Shown: one piece after another, positions 58,877-64,000 of the stretch
How positions within the stretch are numbered: the first letter of the stretch is position 1
How the letters are laid out: the number at the start of each line of letters is the position of its first letter
Assembly (NCBI GenBank): GCA_948146395.1
Contig: OX411543.1
Coordinates: forward strand, 67,095,474 to 67,159,473
Length of the DNA stretch: 64,000 bases
Direction of reading: 5' to 3'
From: Fragum whitleyi
Taxonomy: Eukaryota > Mollusca > Bivalvia > Cardiida > Cardiidae
Translations under genes and position numbers: made by a program
The notes under the pieces: generated by a model
What the model saw: the letters and a program-made list of their open reading frames with translations, nothing else
Told to the model about the DNA's origin: nothing
The model's database searches: none

Positions 58877-59741
58877 AGCTCTCCTGAGCACAATGTGCTC
58901 AAGGGGAACTATAAGGATCATCCTAAGTCCGTCGTCCGTCGTGAGTCGTCCGTCGTCAACGATTTAGAAAAACTTCTTCTCCTGAACCACTGGGTTGATT
59001 TTAATGACACTTTGCCAGAATGTTCCTTGGATGACCTTCTTTGAAAATTGTTACCGAAATTCTGATCGGCCCAAAAATATAGGCGTTGCAGGGCGTGGCA
59101 TTTTTTTCACTCTGAAATATTTTAACGACATCTCCTCCTGAACCACTGTGTAATGAAACTTTACCAGAATGTTTCTTTGGTGACTCTTTTCAAAATTTGT
59201 TCGCGAAATTTTTATCGGCCAATAAATATCAGCGTGGCAGGGCTGGGCTTATTTTGAGCTCGAACTCTTTGTACATCTCCTCCTGAACGACTTGGCCGGT
59301 TTCAATGAAACTTAACAAGAATGTATCTTGAGTGACTCTTTTCAAAAAATGTTGACGAAATTTTTATTGTCCCATAAATATGGGCTTGGCAGGGCGGGGC
59401 TTATTTTGAGCCCGAAATCCTTTAACGACATCTCCTAAACAACTTGGCCGATTTCAATGAAATTTTACCAGAATGTTCCTTGGGTAACTCTTTTAAAAAA
59501 TTGTTCGCAAAAGTTTGTTTGGCCCATAAATATGGGCGTGGTAGGGACGGTCTTATTTTGAGCCTTCGCAGCAGTGAATGGGTGGTCAGCGTCTATTCTC
59601 GCTTTAAAATCTTGGAATAAAATCTCCTATTCAACAAGTAGGCAAATGTAAATGAAACTTTGCCAGAAAGATAATTGAATGAGTTCCACTGGACCAATGA
59701 ATTTCAGGTGAGCGATTTAGGGCCATTCTGTCCCTCTTTTG
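58877..59741 (+). mobile_element. Hairpin-ended element HE17, core type D
   Basis: The left end is AGCTCTCCTGAGCACAATGT then GCTCAAGGGGAACT (outer stem with two mismatches), with leader GTCCGTCGTCCGTCGTGAGT. About five type D monomers follow (CTCCTCCTGAACCACTG, AATGAAACTTTACCAGAATG, TTCCTTGGGTAACTC, CCCATAAATATGGGCGTGG). The right end is TTTCAGGTGAGCGATTTAGG then GCCATTCTGTCCCTCTTTT. It finishes about 105 bp before the C-linker exon. Confidence 0.85.
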
Positions 59742-59846
59742 CTTTGAAGACAAGTTTGCCCCGATAAAATGTACCAACTATCTTACTGATTGATACATGT
59801 TTAATACATAATAACATCTTTCTCCGATCTTTTTTTGTTTTGTCAG

Positions 59847-59993
59847 TTTAAACAAGTAGAAGAATACATGATCTATCGCAAACTCCCACGCGCTTTACGT
59901 CAGAAGGTGTCCGAGTATTATGAACACAGATATCAGGGTAAAATGTTTGACGAGGAGAGAATTTTAGGCGAACTCAACGAATGTCTCCGACAG
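59847..59993 (+). CDS. HCN: HCN channel exon: C-linker A'-D' helices
   Basis: The acceptor is TTTTGTCAG ending at 59846 and the donor is GTACTT at 59994. The 49 codons in phase 0 encode [49 protein letters not shown]. The KQVEEYM..RKLP and [12 protein letters not shown] motifs are the signature of the HCN C-linker. This segment couples cAMP binding to pore opening and forms the tetrameric gating ring. A hairpin-ended transposon ends about 105 bp upstream of the exon, at about 59741. Confidence 0.94.
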
Positions 59994-60138
59994 GTACTTC
60001 TAATAGGGTTTGTTTAATTCAGAATCATTAAAACTTATTATTAAGATGATTACAGCATGTCGAAATTTTGTTCAAATGAATTGCAACTCAGTTGCCTGTG
60101 CAACCGACATCATCCTTAGCATAATATTTTTGCGCCAT

Positions 60139-61142
60139 ACTACGAGGGTGAATAAAAAAAATGCGTAGACTTGCGTTACAGAAATTTTCATTTCACAGAA
60201 GAAAAATACACTGTTATTAACTTGCGGTAATTTTCATTTTGTCGTGTGAATTTGGATGAAATCCATCTAGTTCTTCACCTGTAGCAACCGTTCCAAAACA
60301 TGTACTCATTTGGTACTGGCGCACGGCAACAACGCTTATATGACGCTGCGGTATTGATAACTTCCGCTGAAAGTCAACTCTTTTCAAAATACTCAACTCA
60401 ACAATAAACACAATTTCTGTATCGCATATCCATTTGAAAAGTACTATTTTCATATCCATCTGATCCAAAATGATGAACTTAAATGTGTAATGTGTCTTTA
60501 AGATACTGAACTGATGTTGTTCTATTACAATTACAGATCAAACGTCGAGAAGCCGTTTTCCATTCTCCGAGTTGTTTCCTTTAGTAACGCTCTCCATTCT
60601 TAAACAAACCTTTTAAACCATTCAAAAAGAAGGTATCTGATTACATCGAAGACCTTTTAGCATATTTTATCATTTAATCTCTCAATAAGGTTTTCCATGA
60701 GTCCAGTAGATCCTTATAATTGCCCGGATGCATATGTCTGCGTCGGTGCCGTCATTTCGAAGTTCGAAAATTGGCACGTGCTCTTAGCTTACTGACTTTG
60801 AATTCGAAAATAATGAATGGATTATACTTAAATTTTAAACATCCTAACAGATTACGTCAACACGTAAAAAGGCGAAGTTTGGAAGGGTCTGATCCAAAAT
60901 TTCGGGGACAATTACGGGTAGTTACACTAGGAAGTAACGTTACAAAATTGATTGTGCCGGTGGCACCTACCCAGGAATATGAAATGTTGGATTTGTTTAC
61001 ATCATAGTCATAGCAAACTGTTGTAAATTAAGTATTATGTCAAAATTAAATGGTTTGAGACTTGTACAAAATTTCATTTACTTCCGTCGTAAAATTCCAA
61101 AGTTATAGTAAAAGACCACGTATTTTTTATCCACCCTCGTAC
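60139..61142. mobile_element. Mariner-like inverted-repeat element flanked by TA
   Basis: The left end (TA)CGAGGGTGAATAAAAAAAAT then GCGTAGAC and the right end, reverse complement (TA)CGAGGGTGGATAAAAAATA then CGTGGTC, form inverted repeats of about 28 bp. Each is bordered by TA, the Tc1/mariner target. The 1.0-kb interior has ORFs on both strands (60217-60468 minus, 60720-61007 plus) that I cannot match to a transposase, so it is either non-autonomous or badly decayed. It fills most of the intron between the C-linker and CNBD exons. Confidence 0.65.
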
Positions 61143-61408
61143 ATACCGCGCCTTATGTTAAAAGTTTGTTGTAAAAAATAATTCTCTATCTTCTATCATT
61201 ATACTAATATTTAAAATCCTTACTTATATCACACACAGACTACATAGATCATATAAAAAAAAATAATCATACAAGATATGGAAAACTCGACAAACACTCG
61301 TCAGATCTCTCTTCTTTAAATCTTGGTATTTCATGTCTTTTCATTCAATATTTGTTGACATTCTGACAAAGAATCTATCCCTTTCTTTGATACACATATT
61401 TATTTCAG

Positions 61409-61542
61409 GATGTGATTAACCATAATTGTAGAGCTCTAGTAGCCTCCGTACCCTTTTTTACGAACGCTGACCCTCAGTTTGTATCAGAAGTCGTCAGTAA
61501 GTTAAAGTTTGAAGTATTCCAGGCAGGGGACTATATCATAAG
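61409..61542 (+). CDS. HCN: HCN channel exon: C-linker end and start of CNBD
   Basis: The acceptor is TTATTTCAG ending at 61408 and the donor is GTAAGA at 61543. It encodes [17 protein letters not shown], then [28 protein letters not shown], ending two bases into the last Arg codon. NCR.LVA..P.F..AD..FV and FEVFQ.GDYII are the E'/F' helices and first beta strands of the HCN CNBD. The intron position after GDYII-AG matches mammalian HCN genes as I recall them. The continuation (expected EG..G.KMYFIQ and the FGE phosphate-binding motif) was searched for by eye in 61543-64000 and not found. Confidence 0.94.
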
Positions 61543-61599
61543 GTAAGATTATTAAAGATTTCAAGTTGTTTTCATAGAAAAAGAATATGAACTTCCCGT

Positions 61600-61740
61600 G
61601 AAAATCAATATTTGCTCATGATTCTTTGACTCGCGGAGAAATCAAGCCGTGGTAGGGCTTGGTTTATTGGACTTAGAGCATTCTTCTTATATTGGTCAAA
61701 AGTAAGCGTTCTAGGGTCATTCTGTCCGGGCCCTTTTGTG
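61600..61740 (+). mobile_element. Hairpin-ended element HE18, 3' end only
   Basis: AAAGTAAGCGTTCTAGGGTC then ATTCTGTCCGGGCCCTTTTG T: a decayed version of the family right end (GTGAGCGATTTAGGGCC...CCCTCTTGT). It begins about 60 bp after the CNBD exon and runs straight into the next element. Confidence 0.5.
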
Positions 61741-62210
61741 TTTAATTCCACTGGACTAAGTCCAGCGGAGCTTATGTCGTGGCGGGTCGTCCGTCGTAAG
61801 TCCGTGCATCCATGTGTAAACTTTGAATTTAAACATCTTCTACTGGGCAGAATGCCACTAAATTTCACAGGATTGATCCCTAGTACATGCTCTCTCATTT
61901 TTATTCAGAAAATTCTGATCAGGTTAATAACATTGGCCCTTTGGGCCGTCGAGTCACAAAAAAGGGGGCCACTATGCAAAAAAATCTTCTACTCTGAAAC
62001 TTCTGGTCAGAATTCAACCAAACTATACAGAAATGGTCCTCATGACATGCTCTTTCGCATTACTTCGTTGAATTCGGATCCATTGGTATTAGGGTGCTTA
62101 AGGCTGACGTGTCTCCATACAAGAGACCGCTCTACTGACTCTTTGAAAAGCCGATGTCTTGATAGAGCTTTTCAAGATATAACAAGAATAAAGTTTATGA
62201 AAATATATCC
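61741..62210 (+). mobile_element. Hairpin-ended element HE19 with variant 5' hairpin, core type E
   Basis: The left end is TTTAATTCCACTGGACTAAG then TCCAGCGGAGCTTATG. CTGGACT/AGTCCAG forms a perfect stem but with different sequence from AGCTCACC-type ends. The leader GGGTCGTCCGTCGTAAGTCC and core E units (CTTCTACTGGGCAGAATGCC, CTAAATTTCACAGGATTGAT; CTTCTGGTCAGAATTCAACC) follow. The right end is not clear. Confidence 0.6.
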
Positions 62211-62214
62211 ATAA

Positions 62215-62900
62215 ATGAAAGAGGACATGTGTTGAGAAGAAAATTTACTTAAATGCCACTTTTCCCATGACGCCGCATAATTGCATTAAAATAAAAAGTT
62301 GTGACCCCCTTTTCCGTCACGTGGCATATCACCAAATTGCAAAATAGATGTGGCCATGGTCTCATAATGTTATGTTTTTTATGAAAATCATACGAATGAA
62401 GGGGTTGTGTTAAAAAGGAATATACATAAAGGCCACTTTTATCATGCAACGGCATGTAACTAAACACCCGCAAATGCACATAGTCACTGGAAATAGAATA
62501 ATCTATAAAAGTTTCAAATTAATGAATCGATAATTTAAACAGGAGTTTTTCTTAAAAAAAATAACATTAAGTGAATACTCGTTCCCATCCCTAATAAAAA
62601 GCAACACATACTCACATTCACTGGAAATGAAATATTCTGATAAAGTTTCAGATAAATGAATCCATTAATAAAGAGGAGTTTTGTTAACAAGAAAGTTTAC
62701 GTATTGGCCCCTTTTTCTATGACGCGGTATAAAATCACTAGATCAAATCATATTGCATTATGGTCACATGATTTAGAATTTCAAGTGACATTTTCATTAA
62801 CTTGCATGCATATATGAAGAAGCTTTAACGATGAAATCTTAAAATTTCATTTCAAATAAAGGCCCCTTTATTCTCGTGAAGCTCATTCGGTCAAAATATA
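62215..62900. repeat. Degenerate tandem array, core type H
   Basis: Units of about 165-180 bp with 'AAGAAAATTTAC', 'GGCCACTTTTATCATGACG', 'GCATATAAATCACC', 'CACATAGTCACTGGAAAT' and 'GATAAAGTTTCAAATAATGAA'. Instances begin near 62236, 62415, 62550 and 62695. It follows HE19 and may be part of its core. The reading frames here are by-products of the array. Confidence 0.5.
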
Positions 62901-64000
62901 CTGAGCGCAAAAAGTTTAGTCGTTTTCTCATCGATGGGAATTTTATTCAGCATGTGATTCATCTGTCATAAAAAGAATGACATCAATAATAATTCTGTCC
63001 AATTTCCTTCCAGAATCAAATAATTTTGTTATGTTAGACGAAAATGGTCAACCGCAATGACATGATTTTGAACAGACAGGTAGAAAAGAAAAGTCACACA
63101 GTTAAATCAAGGGACGTTATTTCCGATTTGTATCACAAAAACTTTTCTTGTGATCAACATCATTTTCGGGTATCTTGTTTCAGTAAAAAAAGAGTTGGTT
63201 AGCGTATGGGATCTTTCCGGTGACTCTTTATCATCACCTTTACACCTAACTCACAAAAATGCAACAATTCTTTTATCAGAGAAAATTTTGCAGAATATTG
63301 TTGATCAGGAAGGAAAAAAGTTTCTTCTGTTTCTTTCTAACCTCAGAAATTGATTATTGCGCTTTTTTTGGTTAAGCGATTACAAATGTTCGATTGACGG
63401 CACGGTGGCGTTAATTTAACTTGTTTACAGGTAGGTTCTTTTCAATAGGTTTCCATTAATAAAAATAAGACATGAATAATCCTGAGTGATGTTTTTACCG
63501 ATTGCAATCAGTTGGGATAGTGAAAGCATTCCATTTTAAACGTAACGGCATGACGTTCGGCTGCCCTCCTATTGTCGTTTAGCAAGATCTTAAAAATGAA
63601 ATTGGGTCATATTATGTCAATATTTATTTGCAATGAACCGTATGGTAATAAAAACGATAGTCGCAGAAGCTAAAGTCAAATTCATCATCGCCCAGATGTG
63701 CACATCGTATTCAATATGTCCATATGCTATCAATTTGATTTACGTCATGTCATAACTTCGCTCTTTTCGAAGGATGCAATGCATTTTAGTGTTAAATGAT
63801 TACGCGGAATAAGACTAATCCAATAAAACAAAAAAAGAACATTAAATCATTTTTTTACACCCACTTATCAACTTTGTACGTAAAATCCACATATACGTCA
63901 CTTCAGACGTATGTCTGAGAGTAAAATTACAAAAGTTATGACAAAAAGAAAGCCAATAGGATGGCAAATATATTTCAAGTAGAAACTTTCGTTAGGCTAT
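62901..64000. other. No gene recognised (intron)
   Basis: No exon continuing the CNBD was found. The ORF at 63150-63353 shows no domain. Nothing else is assignable. Confidence 0.45.

Larger units (their letters stand above)
8584..61542 (+). other. HCN: Partial HCN/I_h channel gene (seven exons, spliced)
   Basis: Seven exons join in one reading frame to give an HCN-type channel from just before S1 into the CNBD. Exon phases fit throughout: the first exon completes a codon whose first two bases lie upstream; exons 1/2 and 2/3 split a Gly codon; the next joins are in phase 0; the last exon ends after AG of an Arg codon. Intron lengths are 3758, 9323, 24908, 5496, 6979 and 1415 bp. The product is a plasma-membrane cation channel opened by hyperpolarization and tuned by cAMP, by family knowledge. 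By recall it resembles the sea urchin sperm channel SPIH: the S4-S5 linker after QWEE has the same length. The start codon, N-terminal exons, remaining CNBD and stop were not found in the window. Confidence 0.95.

Noticed and set aside
61543..64000. Search for the next CNBD exon
   Set aside because: No sequence coding for a KMYFIQ-like or FGE-like motif with splice sites was found; the exon probably lies beyond the window.

Overview
This window is animal nuclear DNA, most likely from a bivalve mollusc. It is AT-rich, and protein-coding sequence occurs only as short, widely spaced exons with canonical AG/GT borders. Introns are packed with transposable elements. The dominant repeat family (ends AGCTCACCTGAG and CTCAGGTGAGC, followed by a CGTC-rich leader) is one I associate from memory with bivalve genomes. 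The species cannot be named from the sequence.

The only recognisable host gene lies on the + strand. It is a partial hyperpolarization-activated cyclic-nucleotide-gated (HCN / I_h) channel. Seven consecutive exons (8584-8747, 12506-12673, 21997-22094, 47003-47152, 52649-52867, 59847-59993, 61409-61542) join in frame with compatible phases. They encode S1 to S6, the C-linker and the start of the cyclic-nucleotide-binding domain. The S4 voltage sensor sits in a 98-nt exon, isolated by introns of 9.3 kb and 24.9 kb. The N-terminus and start codon, and the rest of the CNBD including the cAMP-binding FGE-type motif, are not found in the window and presumably lie outside it.

Layout: 1-8.5 kb, upstream region or 5' intron with two hairpin-ended elements, SINEs and a LINE fragment. 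8.6-22.1 kb, S1 to S4 exons separated by hairpin-ended elements and a TACG-rich inverted-repeat element. 22.1-47.0 kb, one very large intron holding at least seven hairpin-ended elements (one nested in another), a decayed LINE with ORF1 and endonuclease remains, a SINE with its target-site duplication, a small MITE and a 1.46-kb inverted-repeat element. 47.0-52.9 kb, pore exons around a second cluster of TACG-rich elements, one split by a hairpin-ended element. 52.9-64 kb, C-linker and CNBD exons with another hairpin-ended element, a TA-flanked mariner-like element and further core arrays.

The most interesting material is the hairpin-ended family. It has a 5' terminal hairpin, a CGTC-rich leader, interchangeable tandem-repeat cores of 130-180 bp, a subterminal inverted copy of the 5' end, a short 3' hairpin and a CTCTTGTT end, with about 20 copies or fragments. 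This matches the known plan of non-autonomous Helentrons (HINE/pearl-type rolling-circle elements). Most copies lie in the gene's sense orientation, and most preserved ends carry a consensus-like 5' splice site (AAG or CAG before GTGAGC). All counts were made by eye.
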